Assembly: GCF_030418455.1 (NCBI RefSeq)
Contig: NZ_JAUHPW010000014.1
Location: forward strand, 1-39,730
Length of the DNA stretch: 39,730 bases
Source: Demequina litoralis
Lineage (GTDB): Bacteria > Actinomycetota > Actinomycetes > Actinomycetales > Demequinaceae
Direction of reading: 5' to 3'
Positions within the stretch are counted from its first letter, which is position 1. Every line of letters begins with the position of its first letter. This document shows positions 16,470-27,049 of the stretch, one piece after another. The translations under genes were made by a program, and so were the position numbers. The notes under the pieces are model-generated. The model was not told the origin of the DNA. It was given only the letters and a program-made list of their open reading frames with translations, and searched no databases.

Positions 16470-17737
16470 ACGGTGACTCCGAAGAACTCGCGGACTCCGG
16501 CCAGCGCCTCGACGAAGGCGTGGGCGTCGTCCTCGGTGGTGTAGACGTGCGCCGAGGCGCGGGTCGAGCCCGTGAGCCCCAGGCGCCGGTGCAGCGGCTG
16601 CGCGCAGTGGTGGCCCACGCGCGCCGCGATGCCGCGATCGTCGAGCACCTGCCCGACGTCATGCGTGTGCACGCCCTCGACGGCGACCGCCGCGAGGCCG
16701 AGCACGTCGAAGCGCTCGGGGTCTCCGACGGGGCCGATGAGGCGCACGCCGGGCAGCGCCGCGGCCCCCTCGCGCAGGATCTGCGCGATGCGGGCCTCGT
16801 GGCGGGCGACGTTCTCCATCCCGAGGTCCATGAGGTACCGCGCCGCGGCGCCCATGCCCACCGCCTGCGCGACGGGCTGGGTGCCGGGCTCGAAGCGCGT
16901 GGGCGCCTCGAGCCACGTGGTGGTCTCCATGGTGACGATCGCGATCGCCCCGCCGCCGAAGACCGACGGCGGCAGCGCGTCGAGCAGCTCCTTGCGGCCC
17001 CACAGCGCGCCCACCCCGGTGGGCCCGAGCATCTTGTGCCCGGAGAACGCCATGAGGTCCACGCCGAGCTGTGCGACGTCGACCGGGATGTGCGGCACCG
17101 ACTGGCAGCCGTCGAGCACGACGAGCGCGCCCACCTCGTGCGCGCGGCGCACGATCGGCTCGACGTCCGTGATGACACCCGTGACGTTGCTCGCGTGCGT
17201 GAACGCGACGACCTTGGTGTTCGCGGTGATGACCTCGGACAGGCCGTCGAGGACCAGCTCCCCCGCATCGTCCACCGGGATCCACGCGAGCTCGGCGCCC
17301 GTGCGCGCGGCGAGCTGCTGCCACGGGATGAGGTTCGCGTGGTGCTCGAGCTCCGTCACGACGATGCGGTCCCCGGGTCCGACCCGGAAGCGCTCCGCCT
17401 CGGCGCCGCCGGCGCCGAGCGACGCCTGCAGCATGCCGTTGGCGACGAGGTTGAGCGCCGCGGTCGCCCCCGACGTCCACACGACCTCGTCGGCCGATGC
17501 GCCGATGAGCTCGGCGACGGACGCCCGCGCGGTCTCGAACGCGTCGGTCGCCTCCTCCGCGAGCAGGTGCGCGCCGCGGGCGACGGCACCGTTGTGCTCA
17601 CGGGAGAAGGCGGCCTCGGCCTCGAGCACGGCGAGCGGCCGCTGCGCGGTCGCGCCGGAGTCGAGGTACACGAGCGGCCTCCCGTTCCTCACCGTGCGGG
17701 TGAGGATCGGGAAGTCGTCGCGCAGGTCGGGGAGCAT
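16466..17737 (-). CDS. sufS: Cysteine desulfurase SufS
   Basis: 423-residue PLP enzyme that frees sulfur from cysteine for Fe-S assembly. The PLP lysine is K235 in FSGHKMLGPTG, the cofactor His is in ELEHHANLIPW (129-139), and the active-site Cys is C378 in GHHCAQPLHRR. It begins 2 nt after the sufC stop and is coupled to sufU, its acceptor. Confidence 0.95.
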   Translation of the reverse strand: MLPDLRDDFPILTRTVRNGRPLVYLDSGATAQRPLAVLEAEAAFSREHNGAVARGAHLLAEEATDAFETARASVAELIGASADEVVWTSGATAALNLVANGMLQASLGAGGAEAERFRVGPGDRIVVTELEHHANLIPWQQLAARTGAELAWIPVDDAGELVLDGLSEVITANTKVVAFTHASNVTGVITDVEPIVRRAHEVGALVVLDGCQSVPHIPVDVAQLGVDLMAFSGHKMLGPTGVGALWGRKELLDALPPSVFGGGAIAIVTMETTTWLEAPTRFEPGTQPVAQAVGMGAAARYLMDLGMENVARHEARIAQILREGAAALPGVRLIGPVGDPERFDVLGLAAVAVEGVHTHDVGQVLDDRGIAARVGHHCAQPLHRRLGLTGSTRASAHVYTTEDDAHAFVEALAGVREFFGVTV

Positions 17738-17739
17738 CC

Positions 17740-18495
17740 TCAGGCGTTCGCCAGGTAGCGGTCGTAGCCCTCGGCCTCGAGGCGCTCGGCGAGCTCGGGG
17801 CCGCCCTGCTCGGCCACGCGGCCGTTGACGAACACGTGCACGTGGTCCGGCTTGATGTAGCGGAGGATGCGCGTGTAGTGCGTGATGAGCATGACGCCCA
17901 GGCCCGTGTTCTCCTTGGCGCGGTTGACGCCCTCGGAGACGATGCGGAGCGCGTCGACGTCGAGGCCGGAGTCGGTCTCGTCGAGGATCGCGATCTTGGG
18001 CTGGAGGAGCTCCATCTGGAGGATCTCGTGGCGCTTCTTCTCGCCGCCCGAGAAGCCCTCGTTGACGCCGCGCTCGCCGAACGACGGGTCCATGCGGAGG
18101 TTCTCCATCGCGCCCTTGACGTCCTTGACCCACGTGCGGAGCTTGGGGGCCTCGCCGTCGATCGCGGTCTTCGCGGTGCGGAGGAAGTTCGACACGGACA
18201 CGCCGGGCACCTCGACCGGGTACTGCATCGCGAGGAACAGGCCCGCCTTGGCGCGCTCGTCGACGCTCATCTCGAGGACGTCCTCGCCGTCGAGCGTGAC
18301 CGAGCCCTCGGTGATCTCGTACTTGGGGTGGCCGGCGATCGAGTAGGCGAGGGTCGACTTGCCCGAGCCGTTCGGGCCCATGATGGCGTGGGTCTCACCC
18401 GAGTTGATGGTGAGGTCGACGCCCTTGAGGATCTCCTTCGTCCCCTCGGGGGTCTCGACGGTGACGTGGAGGTTGCGGATCTCCAGGGTGCTCAT
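17740..18495 (-). CDS. sufC: SufC, ATPase of the SufBCD scaffold
   Basis: 251-residue soluble ABC ATPase that binds SufB and SufD. Walker A GPNGSGKS is at 40-47, FSGGEKKRHEILQM in the middle, and Walker B AILDETDSGLDVDAL with the SufC-specific ETDSGLD. The ATG overlaps the stop of the preceding Rieske gene (ATGA). Confidence 0.96.
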   Translation of the reverse strand: MSTLEIRNLHVTVETPEGTKEILKGVDLTINSGETHAIMGPNGSGKSTLAYSIAGHPKYEITEGSVTLDGEDVLEMSVDERAKAGLFLAMQYPVEVPGVSVSNFLRTAKTAIDGEAPKLRTWVKDVKGAMENLRMDPSFGERGVNEGFSGGEKKRHEILQMELLQPKIAILDETDSGLDVDALRIVSEGVNRAKENTGLGVMLITHYTRILRYIKPDHVHVFVNGRVAEQGGPELAERLEAEGYDRYLANA

Positions 18496-18848
18496 GCGTT
18501 CTCCTTCAGGGAATTCTTGGGGGCGTCGACGTCGACGAGCACACGCTCGCCCTCGACGCGGGTCGGGTAGGTCTTCACGGGGGTGATGGCGGGCAGCTCG
18601 TCGGGCTCGCCGGTACGGACGTCGAAGCGCGAGCCGTGGGCCCAGCACTCGACGTGGCAGCCGTCGACGTCGCCCTCGGAGAGGGACACCTCTCCGTGGG
18701 TGCAGAGGTCGTCGATCGCGTAGAAGTCGCCGTCATCCGCGCGCACGATCGCGACGGGGATGTCGGATCCGTCCGCGAGCGTGAGCTCCGCGAGCATCGC
18801 GGAGCCCGGCTCGAGGTCGGCGACCATGCACGCGAGCTGCTCACTCAT
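18492..18848 (-). CDS. Rieske-type [2Fe-2S] ferredoxin inside the suf operon
   Basis: 118-residue stand-alone Rieske protein. The cluster motifs are C49-x-H51 (CTHG) and C68-x2-H71 (CWAHGSRFD), with the usual spacing. It resembles the NirD/biphenyl-dioxygenase ferredoxin type. It lies between sufD and sufC, overlapping sufD by 8 nt and sufC by 4 nt, so it is translated with the scaffold proteins. It may supply electrons during assembly; that role is inferred from position. Confidence 0.92.
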   Translation of the reverse strand: MSEQLACMVADLEPGSAMLAELTLADGSDIPVAIVRADDGDFYAIDDLCTHGEVSLSEGDVDGCHVECWAHGSRFDVRTGEPDELPAITPVKTYPTRVEGERVLVDVDAPKNSLKENA

Positions 18849-20028
18849 GCTCGAGCTCCTCCTCGACGTGCGCGATCTCGAGGTCGATCTGGCGCATGAG
18901 GCTCTCCTCGACCGCGGGCACGCCGATCTCGTGGATGAGGTCGGCGAAGAAGCCGCGGACCACGAGCTTGCGGGCCTGCTCCTCCGAGATGCCGCGCGAG
19001 CGCAGGTAGAACATCTGCTCCTCGTCGAAGCGGCCGGTCGCGGACGCGTGGCCCGCGCCCTCGATCTCGCCGGTCTCGATCTCGAGGTTCGGCACCGAGT
19101 CCGCGCGCGCGCCGTCCGTGAGGACGAGGTTGCGGTTGAGCTCGTAGGTGTCGGTGCCCTCGGCCGCGGCGCGGATGAGGACGTCGCCGATCCACACGGA
19201 GTGGGCGGTCTTGCCGGCCAGCGCACCCTTGTAGGTGACGCGCGACGTGCACTTCGGGACCGCGTGGTCGACGAAGAGCTGGTGCTCCTGGTGCTGGCCG
19301 GAGTCCGCGAAGTAGAGGCCGAACAGGTCGACGCTCGCGCCCTCGCCCGCGAACGCGGCCGAGGTGTTGAGGCGCACGACCTTGCCGCCGAGGGTGACGA
19401 CGGTGCCGCGCAGGCGCGCGTCGCGGCCGAGGCGCGCGAGCACCTCGCCCGCGTGGACCGCGTCCTCGTCCCACTGCTGCAGGAGCACGAGGTTGAGGCC
19501 CGCGTTGTCCTGGAGGTCGATCGAGACGAGCTCGGAGTAGCGCGCGGTGCCGGTGCGGTTGATCACCACGGTCGCCTCGGCACTCTGGCCGAGCTCGACC
19601 AGCAGGTGGCCGCGCACGTCGCCGCCGACGCCCTTGAGGTCGATGGTGATGGGCTCCTCGACCACGGTGTTCGCCGCGATCGTGAGCGCCATGGCGCCGC
19701 CGGCGTGCTTGACCGCGACGGCCGAGGCCCGGTCGCCGGGCTCGCGCACGGTGCGCTCGCGCGCCTCGTCCGCGGGGACCTGGACGAGGGTGACGCCCGC
19801 GGGCAGGTCGCTGGTGGTCCACTCGAGGTGGCCCTCGGCGGCCTCGTCCGCGAACAGCGGGCGGAGGTCGCGCACCGGCGAGAAACGCCAGTTCTCCTCG
19901 CGGCCCGTCGGCACGGGGAAGGCGTCGACGTCGAAGGAGACGACGCGGTCCGCGCGCGACTTGTCGGGGATGACGCCGTGCGAGTGGGCGGCGTCAGCGG
20001 TGGCCTGGGTGTGATCGGTGACGGTCAA
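18841..20028 (-). CDS. sufD: SufD, Fe-S assembly scaffold subunit
   Basis: 395-residue beta-helix protein partnering SufB and SufC. The C-terminal part has the SufB/D family signature [22 protein letters not shown]. The TTG start at 20028 is chosen because it overlaps the sufB stop (TTGA), AAGG lies 9 nt upstream, and no ATG or GTG occurs near the expected N-terminus; the frame further upstream is inside sufB. A TTG start fits lower translation relative to sufB. Confidence 0.93.
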   Translation of the reverse strand: MTVTDHTQATADAAHSHGVIPDKSRADRVVSFDVDAFPVPTGREENWRFSPVRDLRPLFADEAAEGHLEWTTSDLPAGVTLVQVPADEARERTVREPGDRASAVAVKHAGGAMALTIAANTVVEEPITIDLKGVGGDVRGHLLVELGQSAEATVVINRTGTARYSELVSIDLQDNAGLNLVLLQQWDEDAVHAGEVLARLGRDARLRGTVVTLGGKVVRLNTSAAFAGEGASVDLFGLYFADSGQHQEHQLFVDHAVPKCTSRVTYKGALAGKTAHSVWIGDVLIRAAAEGTDTYELNRNLVLTDGARADSVPNLEIETGEIEGAGHASATGRFDEEQMFYLRSRGISEEQARKLVVRGFFADLIHEIGVPAVEESLMRQIDLEIAHVEEELEHE

Positions 20029-21458
20029 CCGACGGATCCTTCCATCTGGAGCTCGATGAGGCGGTTGAGCTCGAGCGCGTACTCCATGGGCAGCTCGCGC
20101 GCGATGGGCTCGACGAACCCGCGCACGATCATGGCCATGGCCTCCGACTCCTCGAGGCCTCGGGACATGAGGTAGAACAGCTGGTCCTCGGACACCTTCG
20201 AGACGGACGCCTCGTGGCCCATGTGGACGTCGTCCTCGCGGACGTCGACGTACGGGTAGGTGTCGGACCGCGAGATCTGGTCGACGAGCAGGGCGTCGCA
20301 CAGCACGTTCGACTTCGAGTTCTTGGCGCCCTCGAGGACCTGGACCAGGCCGCGGTACGAGGTGCGGCCGCCGCCGCGGGCGACGGACTTCGAGATGATC
20401 GAAGACGAGGTGTTGGGTGCGGCGTGCACCATCTTGGCGCCGGCGTCCTGGTGCTGGCCCTCGCCCGCGAAGGCGATCGACAGGGTCTCGCCGCGGGCGT
20501 GCTCGCCGAGCATGAAGATCGCCGGGTACTTCATGGTGACCTTCGAGCCGATGTTGCCGTCGACCCACTCCATGGTGGCGCCCTCGGCCGCGGTCGCGCG
20601 CTTGGTGACGAGGTTGTACACGTTGTTCGACCAGTTCTGGATCGTCGTGTACCGCACGCGGGCGTTCTTCTTCACGATGATCTCGACCACGGCGGAGTGC
20701 AGCGAGTCGCTCGAGTAGATCGGCGCGGTGCAGCCCTCGACGTAGTGCACGTACGAGCCCTCGTCCGCGATGATCAGCGTGCGCTCGAACTGGCCCATGT
20801 TCTCCGTGTTGATGCGGAAGTAGGCCTGGAGCGGGATCTCCACGTGGACGCCCGGCGGGACGTAGACGAACGAGCCGCCCGACCACACGGCGGTGTTGAG
20901 CGCCGCGAACTTGTTGTCGCCGGTGGGGATGACGGTGCCGAAGTACTCCTCGAACAGCTCCGGGTGCTCGCGCAGCGCGGTGTCGGTGTCGAGGAAGATG
21001 ACGCCCTGCTCCTCCAGGTCCTCGCGGATCTGGTGGTAGACGACCTCGGACTCGTACTGCGCGGCGACGCCCGCGACGAGGCGCTGCTTCTCCGCCTCCG
21101 GGATGCCGAGCTTGTCGTACGTCTCCTTGATGTCCTCGGGCAGGTCCTCCCACGAGGTCGCCTGCTTCTCCGTGGAGCGCACGAAGTACTTGATGTTGTC
21201 GAAGTCGATGCCGGTGAGATCGGAGCCCCAGTTGGGCAGCGGCTTCTTGCCGAAGAGCTTCAGGCCCTTGAGACGCGTCTCCAGCATCCACTCGGGCTCG
21301 TTCTTCAGCGCCGAGATCTCACGGACGACGTCCTCGTTGAGGCCGCGCTTGGCAAGCGCGCCGGCCTCATCCGAGTCGTGCCATCCGAACTGGTAGTTGC
21401 CGATCGAGGCGATGGCCTCGTCCTGCGTCATGGGCTCGGTCGGAGCACTCATGCTCAT
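20025..21458 (-). CDS. sufB: SufB, Fe-S assembly scaffold subunit
   Basis: 477-residue core scaffold on which the cluster is built. Family landmarks: an N-terminal [34 protein letters not shown] with one conserved Cys, [20 protein letters not shown] with a second Cys, and [18 protein letters not shown] at the C-terminus. Two starts are possible: ATG 21458 overlaps the sufR stop (ATGA) but abuts the AAGGAAGG ribosome site, while ATG 21452 sits 6 nt from it and may be used instead. Confidence 0.96.
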   Translation of the reverse strand: MSMSAPTEPMTQDEAIASIGNYQFGWHDSDEAGALAKRGLNEDVVREISALKNEPEWMLETRLKGLKLFGKKPLPNWGSDLTGIDFDNIKYFVRSTEKQATSWEDLPEDIKETYDKLGIPEAEKQRLVAGVAAQYESEVVYHQIREDLEEQGVIFLDTDTALREHPELFEEYFGTVIPTGDNKFAALNTAVWSGGSFVYVPPGVHVEIPLQAYFRINTENMGQFERTLIIADEGSYVHYVEGCTAPIYSSDSLHSAVVEIIVKKNARVRYTTIQNWSNNVYNLVTKRATAAEGATMEWVDGNIGSKVTMKYPAIFMLGEHARGETLSIAFAGEGQHQDAGAKMVHAAPNTSSSIISKSVARGGGRTSYRGLVQVLEGAKNSKSNVLCDALLVDQISRSDTYPYVDVREDDVHMGHEASVSKVSEDQLFYLMSRGLEESEAMAMIVRGFVEPIARELPMEYALELNRLIELQMEGSVG

Positions 21459-22105
21459 CCTTCCTTACGGGTGGGGGTGGCGAGCGGGATCGTGGTGGTG
21501 CAGACATGCGCGCCGCCCGCGAGGGTCGACAGCCGCTGCACGTGCACGTCGAGGATCCTCGAGAAGGCGCGGGCCTCGGCCTCGCACCACTCGGGGGTCT
21601 TCTCCGCGATGGACTGGACGGGGCAATGCCCCTGGCATAGCTGGACGGTGATGCCGCCGGGGCCCGGGCGGACCGAGGCGGCGAAGCCGCGCTCGCCGAG
21701 CGCGGCCGCGAGGTCGGCGACCTTGCGCTCCATGGGCGCGTCGGGGTCCACCGACGAGGCGACGGCGTCCTCGAGCTCCTTGGCCTTGGCCTCGACGAAG
21801 GCGTGGAGGCCGCCGCTGTCGCGCAGCGCGGACATCGCGTCGACGGCGACGTCGCGGTAGGCGGTCGCGAGGGCGCGCTGGCCCTCGTTGGTGGCGACGA
21901 ACGAGCGCGCGGGGCGCCCGCGCCCACGCGCGTGCTGGCCCGGAGGCTCGTGGTCGACGATGTAGCCGGAGTCCTCGAGGGACGACAGGTGGCGGCGCAC
22001 GCCCGCCGGGGTGACGCCGAGCTCGGTCGCGAGCGCGGCGGCCGTGATGGGGCCGGCGGTCGCGATGAGGCTGAGGACTCGATCGCGCGTCGTGTCAGCG
22101 TGCAT
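21455..22105 (-). CDS. sufR: SufR, Fe-S-sensing repressor of the suf operon
   Basis: 216 residues. The N-terminal winged helix (about 8-68) reads [19 protein letters not shown] then [18 protein letters not shown]. The C-terminal cysteines C157, C161, C174 and C202 match the type that holds a [4Fe-4S] cluster in SufR/Rv1460 proteins, which lose repression when clusters are scarce. AGGAGAGGA lies upstream of the ATG at 22105. It is the first gene of the operon, so control is probably autoregulatory. Confidence 0.92.
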   Translation of the reverse strand: MHADTTRDRVLSLIATAGPITAAALATELGVTPAGVRRHLSSLEDSGYIVDHEPPGQHARGRGRPARSFVATNEGQRALATAYRDVAVDAMSALRDSGGLHAFVEAKAKELEDAVASSVDPDAPMERKVADLAAALGERGFAASVRPGPGGITVQLCQGHCPVQSIAEKTPEWCEAEARAFSRILDVHVQRLSTLAGGAHVCTTTIPLATPTRKEG

Positions 22106-22147
22106 CTGGGGTCCTCTCCTCGGTCGGCGGCGCGGGCAGCGTCGGCC

Positions 22148-22218
22148 GCAACTCAATTAGGCAACATTTTGATTCATTAAATTCTAGCCCGCAAGGAAGG
22201 GGTGCCTTACCTCACCCC
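22148..22218 (-). promoter_or_regulatory. AT-rich control region of the suf operon
   Basis: In a very GC-rich genome, 22152-22186 is only about a quarter GC. It contains TAGAAT (22181-22186, minus), a good -10 box, and an alternative pair TTGCGG-17-CAAAAT. A palindrome GGGGTG-N8-CACCCC (22199-22218) lies just upstream of the -10 box, where it could act as an operator. The exact start point cannot be fixed from the sequence. Confidence 0.5.
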
Positions 22219-22358
22219 GGTCGCGCCTGGACGATGCGGGGGGCCTCCTCCACAACGCGCGCGCCGGCGATTCTGTGCCCGCCGGGCCGCCGCATCGTGC
22301 CCGCGCGCGCGGCCCGCGCATCGTGCCCCGGACGCACCGCGCACGGCGGCGGCCCGCC

Positions 22359-22364
22359 TAAGAT
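22359..22364 (+). promoter_or_regulatory. -10 box of ctaA, leaderless type
   Basis: TAAGAT, 6 nt, then GTG at 22371. No Shine-Dalgarno is present. Confidence 0.5.
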
Positions 22365-22370
22365 TGTCGC

Positions 22371-23294
22371 GTGTCGAGCACCACCGAGCAGTCCATCACG
22401 CCCTCCCCCGCCCCGACCGGGCGCGGCTACCGCATCGCACGCGGCCTCACCCTGGCCAACATCGCGACGCAGGCGGGCATCATCGTCACCGGCGGCGCGG
22501 TCCGCCTCACCGGTTCCGGCCTCGGGTGCTCGACCTGGCCGCAGTGCGAGCCCGGCGAGTTCACGCCGACGCTGCACGAGGCGACGTCGATCCACCCGTA
22601 CATCGAGTTCGGGAACCGCACGCTCACCTTCGTGCTGCTCGTCGTGGCCGTCGCGATGGCGGTCGCCGTGTGGCGCACGCGACCCGCGCTCAAGTGGTGG
22701 GGCCTCGTGCCCGCGCTCGGCGTGGTCGGCCAGGCGGTGCTCGGCGGCATCACCGTGCTCGTCGAGCTCCACCCGCTCGTGGTGGCGCCGCACATGCTGC
22801 TGAGCCTCGCGCTCGTCTGGTACTCCGTGCGCTTCGCGCTGCGCTACCGCGACGCCCGCGGCCGCCTCGGCGCGCCGCTCACGGCCGAGCGGTGGGCCTC
22901 CGCCGGTCTGCTCGTCGTGCTGCTCGTCGTCGGCGCGCTCACCACGGGCGCGGGACCGCACTCGGGCGACGCCGGCGCCACCGAGCGCCTCGCGCTCGAC
23001 CCGGTCACGATCGCCAAGGCGCACGCGATGAGCGTGTGGGCGTTCGTGGCACTGCTCGCGTGGATCGGCTGGCGGATCCGTCGCGACCGCTCCGCGGGCG
23101 AGCGCGACGAGGCGCGCCTGTCGTACTGGGTGCTCGTGGGCGTCACGCTCGCGCAGGGCGCCATCGGCTACGTGCAGTACTTCACCGGCCTGCCCGCGCT
23201 CATCGTCGGCTTCCACCTGTTCGGCGCGGCGGTGCTCACCGCAGCGCACGCGGCGTTCTTCCGCCTCACCGCCCGCGACACCGCGGAGGCCTGA
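22371..23294 (+). CDS. ctaA: Heme A synthase (COX15/CtaA)
   Basis: 307-residue membrane protein with about eight helices that oxidises heme O to heme A for cytochrome oxidase. The first loop carries the cysteine pair C53 and C59 (GLGCSTWPQC), and H75 and E79 lie in HPYIEFGNR, the catalytic Glu region of CtaA. Histidine-bearing helices follow (VVAPHMLL, IVGFHLFGAA), as heme ligands require. The start is a leaderless GTG. SURF1 (8744-9568) acts in the same pathway. It is followed after 1 nt by ilvA. Confidence 0.93.
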   Translation: MSSTTEQSITPSPAPTGRGYRIARGLTLANIATQAGIIVTGGAVRLTGSGLGCSTWPQCEPGEFTPTLHEATSIHPYIEFGNRTLTFVLLVVAVAMAVAVWRTRPALKWWGLVPALGVVGQAVLGGITVLVELHPLVVAPHMLLSLALVWYSVRFALRYRDARGRLGAPLTAERWASAGLLVVLLVVGALTTGAGPHSGDAGATERLALDPVTIAKAHAMSVWAFVALLAWIGWRIRRDRSAGERDEARLSYWVLVGVTLAQGAIGYVQYFTGLPALIVGFHLFGAAVLTAAHAAFFRLTARDTAEA

Positions 23295-23295
23295 C

Positions 23296-24519
23296 GTGGC
23301 CGAGGTGACGCTCGCGCACGTCGAGGACGCCGCCCGCGTCCTCGACGGGGTCGCGCAGCACACGCCGGTCGACCAGGCCTCGTACCTCACCGAGCTGCTG
23401 GGCGTGCCCACGCACATGAAGCTCGAGAACCTCCAGCGCACCGGCTCGTTCAAGCTGCGTGGGGCGACGTACCGCCTGTCGCGGCTCACGGCCGAGGAGC
23501 GCGCCCGCGGCGTGGTCGCGGCCTCCGCGGGCAACCACGCTCAGGGCGTCGCGTTCGCGGCGCAGCAGCTGGGCGTCGACGCGACGATCTTCATGCCGCT
23601 CGGCGCGCCCGTCCCCAAGCTGCTCGCGACCAAGGGCTACGGCGCCACCGTGGTCACCGACGGCGCGACCGTCGAGGAGTGCCTCGCGTTGGCCGCCGCC
23701 CACGCCGAGCGCACCGGCGCCGTCATGATCCACCCGTTCGACCACCCGGACGTCATCGCGGGCCAGGGGACGATCGGCCTCGAGATCCTCGCCGACGTGC
23801 CGGACGCGCAGACCATCGTCGTGCCCATCGGCGGCGGCGGCCTCATCGCGGGCGTCGCGGTCGCGGCCAAGGCCGTGGCCGCGCGGCAGGGGCGCGACGT
23901 GCGGATCGTCGGCGTCCAGGCCGCGGCCACCGCGGCCTTCCCGCCCTCGCTCACCGCCGGCCACCCCGTCACCGTCGAGCGCGGCGGCACCATCGCCGAC
24001 GGCATCGCGGTGGTCCGGCCCGGCGAGCACACCTTCCCGATCGTGCAGGAGCTGGTCGACGAGGTCGTGCCGGTCGACGAGGACCTCCTCGCGCGCGCCG
24101 TCCTCACGCTGCTCGAGCGCACCAAGCTCGTGGTGGAGCCCGCGGGCGCGGCGTCCGTGGCCGCCATCCTGGGCGGGCTGGTCGCACCCACGGGGCCCAC
24201 GGTGGCGCTCATCTCGGGCGGCAACATCGACCCGCTGCTGCTCCAGCGCATCGTCGCCCACGGCCTGGTGGCCTCCGGCCGGTACATGACGCTGCGGATC
24301 CCCCTGCCGGACCGCCCCGGCCAGCTCGCGCGCGTCGCGGAGCTCCTCGCGGGCGTGGGCGCGAACGTCATCGAGGTGCTGCACACGCGCCACGACCTGG
24401 GCCTCACGCTCAACGACGTGGTGCTGCAGGTGAGCGTCGAGACGCGCGGGCCCAACCACCAGGGCGAGGTGCTCGAGACGCTGCGCGCCGCGGGCTTCTC
24501 CCCCGCCGTCGCCAGCTAG
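23296..24519 (+). CDS. ilvA: Threonine ammonia-lyase
   Basis: 407-residue PLP enzyme converting threonine to 2-oxobutanoate. The PLP lysine is K53 in RTGSFKLRGA, substrate binding is by ASAGNHAQG (76-84), and the phosphate-binding PIGGGGLIAG lies near 178. The C-terminal 80 residues form an ACT regulatory domain (MTLRIPLPDRPGQLARVAELLAG is its first strand and helix). This length with one ACT domain matches the short, catabolic-like IlvA of actinobacteria. GTG start 1 nt after ctaA. Confidence 0.93.
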   Translation: MAEVTLAHVEDAARVLDGVAQHTPVDQASYLTELLGVPTHMKLENLQRTGSFKLRGATYRLSRLTAEERARGVVAASAGNHAQGVAFAAQQLGVDATIFMPLGAPVPKLLATKGYGATVVTDGATVEECLALAAAHAERTGAVMIHPFDHPDVIAGQGTIGLEILADVPDAQTIVVPIGGGGLIAGVAVAAKAVAARQGRDVRIVGVQAAATAAFPPSLTAGHPVTVERGGTIADGIAVVRPGEHTFPIVQELVDEVVPVDEDLLARAVLTLLERTKLVVEPAGAASVAAILGGLVAPTGPTVALISGGNIDPLLLQRIVAHGLVASGRYMTLRIPLPDRPGQLARVAELLAGVGANVIEVLHTRHDLGLTLNDVVLQVSVETRGPNHQGEVLETLRAAGFSPAVAS

Positions 24520-24585
24520 CGACCGGCGTCCGCGGTCCGCATCCGGTCCGCTCGGGAGCCAGGCCCGCGCGTCCCACCCGCCCCG

Positions 24586-24635
24586 GTGGTACCAATCGGG
24601 ACGTTCCGGGCCGCGAACGTACCGATTGGTACCAC
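24586..24635. repeat. Near-perfect 21-bp inverted repeat with 8-nt spacer
   Basis: Arms 24586-24606 and 24615-24635 are complementary at 20 of 21 positions. Each arm begins with GTGGTACCAATCGG, so GGTACC appears twice. It lies 66 nt past the ilvA stop and 61 nt past the nudix stop, between convergent genes. As RNA it makes a long hairpin from either strand, so a bidirectional terminator is the simplest reading, though no T-run follows. Confidence 0.85.
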
Positions 24636-24650
24636 TGGAGCGCGGCGGGC

Positions 24651-24680
24651 GCGGCGGGACGATGCGCGGCGGGACGATGC
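24651..24680. repeat. Two perfect tandem copies of a 15-mer
   Basis: GCGGCGGGACGATGC occurs at 24651-24665 and 24666-24680, preceded by a partial copy (24642-24650). Each contains GACGATGC, the octamer that recurs across the window. It lies just past the nudix gene's stop. Confidence 0.8.
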
Positions 24681-24696
24681 GCGGGGCGGGTCCCGC

Positions 24697-25322
24697 TCAG
24701 TCGAGCAGCGAGGGCGGGCGGCGCCACGGCGCATCGGCCGGGCGCAGGGTCTGCCAGCCGGAGCGGCGCGCGGCGTCGAGCGCGAGCGCGCCCACCACCA
24801 GCGAGGGGCTCTGCGCGGTTCCGGCCCAGATGGACGCGAGAATCTCGTCGAGCGGCACCCACCGCCCCTCCATGTCGCGCTCCTCCTCGTGACGCTGGAA
24901 GCGCTCGGCCTCCGGCACCGCGGTGATGTCGCGGGCGAGGAACATGCGGATGCCCTCGGACGAGCCGCCGGGCGACGTCATGAAGTCGACGAGCGTGTCC
25001 CAGCGGGCGGCCCGGAGGTCGGCCTCCTCGAACAGCTCGCGCGCGGCGGCCTCGACCGGCGGCTCGTCGCGGAGGTCGAGCAGGCCGGCGGGCGGCTCCC
25101 AGGTCTCGGCGCGCACCGCGTGGCGGTACTGCCGGACCAGGAAGACCCGCTCCGCCTCGTCCATCGCCATGATGCCCACGGCACCGGTGTGGTGGATGTA
25201 GTCGCGCTGGACCTGACCGGACTCCCCCAGGTCGACGCGGTCGGTGCGCACGTTCCACACCTTGCCCTCGTAGGCGAGGCGCGTCTCGACGACCGGCCGC
25301 GCGCCGGGGACGTCCTCGATCA

Positions 25323-25323
<1 letters not shown>
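24697..25323 (-). CDS. NUDIX hydrolase, ADP-ribose pyrophosphatase type
   Basis: 208 residues. The Nudix box is at 80-102 (GLLDLRDEPPVEAA then ARELFEEADL), with one extra residue between Gly and Glu and Asp where Gly is usual. The extra residue is also typical of the mycobacterial homologue Rv1700, which hydrolyses ADP-ribose, and the PAGLLD stretch before the box fits that activity. The start codon shares one base with the pyrG stop (TGATG), as in the same gene pair in mycobacteria. Confidence 0.9.
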
Positions 25324-27011
<1,688 letters not shown>

Positions 27012-27049
27012 GGGCTTCAACTCTAACAGCCGAGAGTCCCGGGTGCGTC

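Noticed and set aside
24586..24660. Short coding frame with a repeated VPIGT motif across the 21-bp inverted repeat
   Set aside because: The repeat at protein level is produced by the inverted repeat read in either direction; there is no start, ribosome site or homology.
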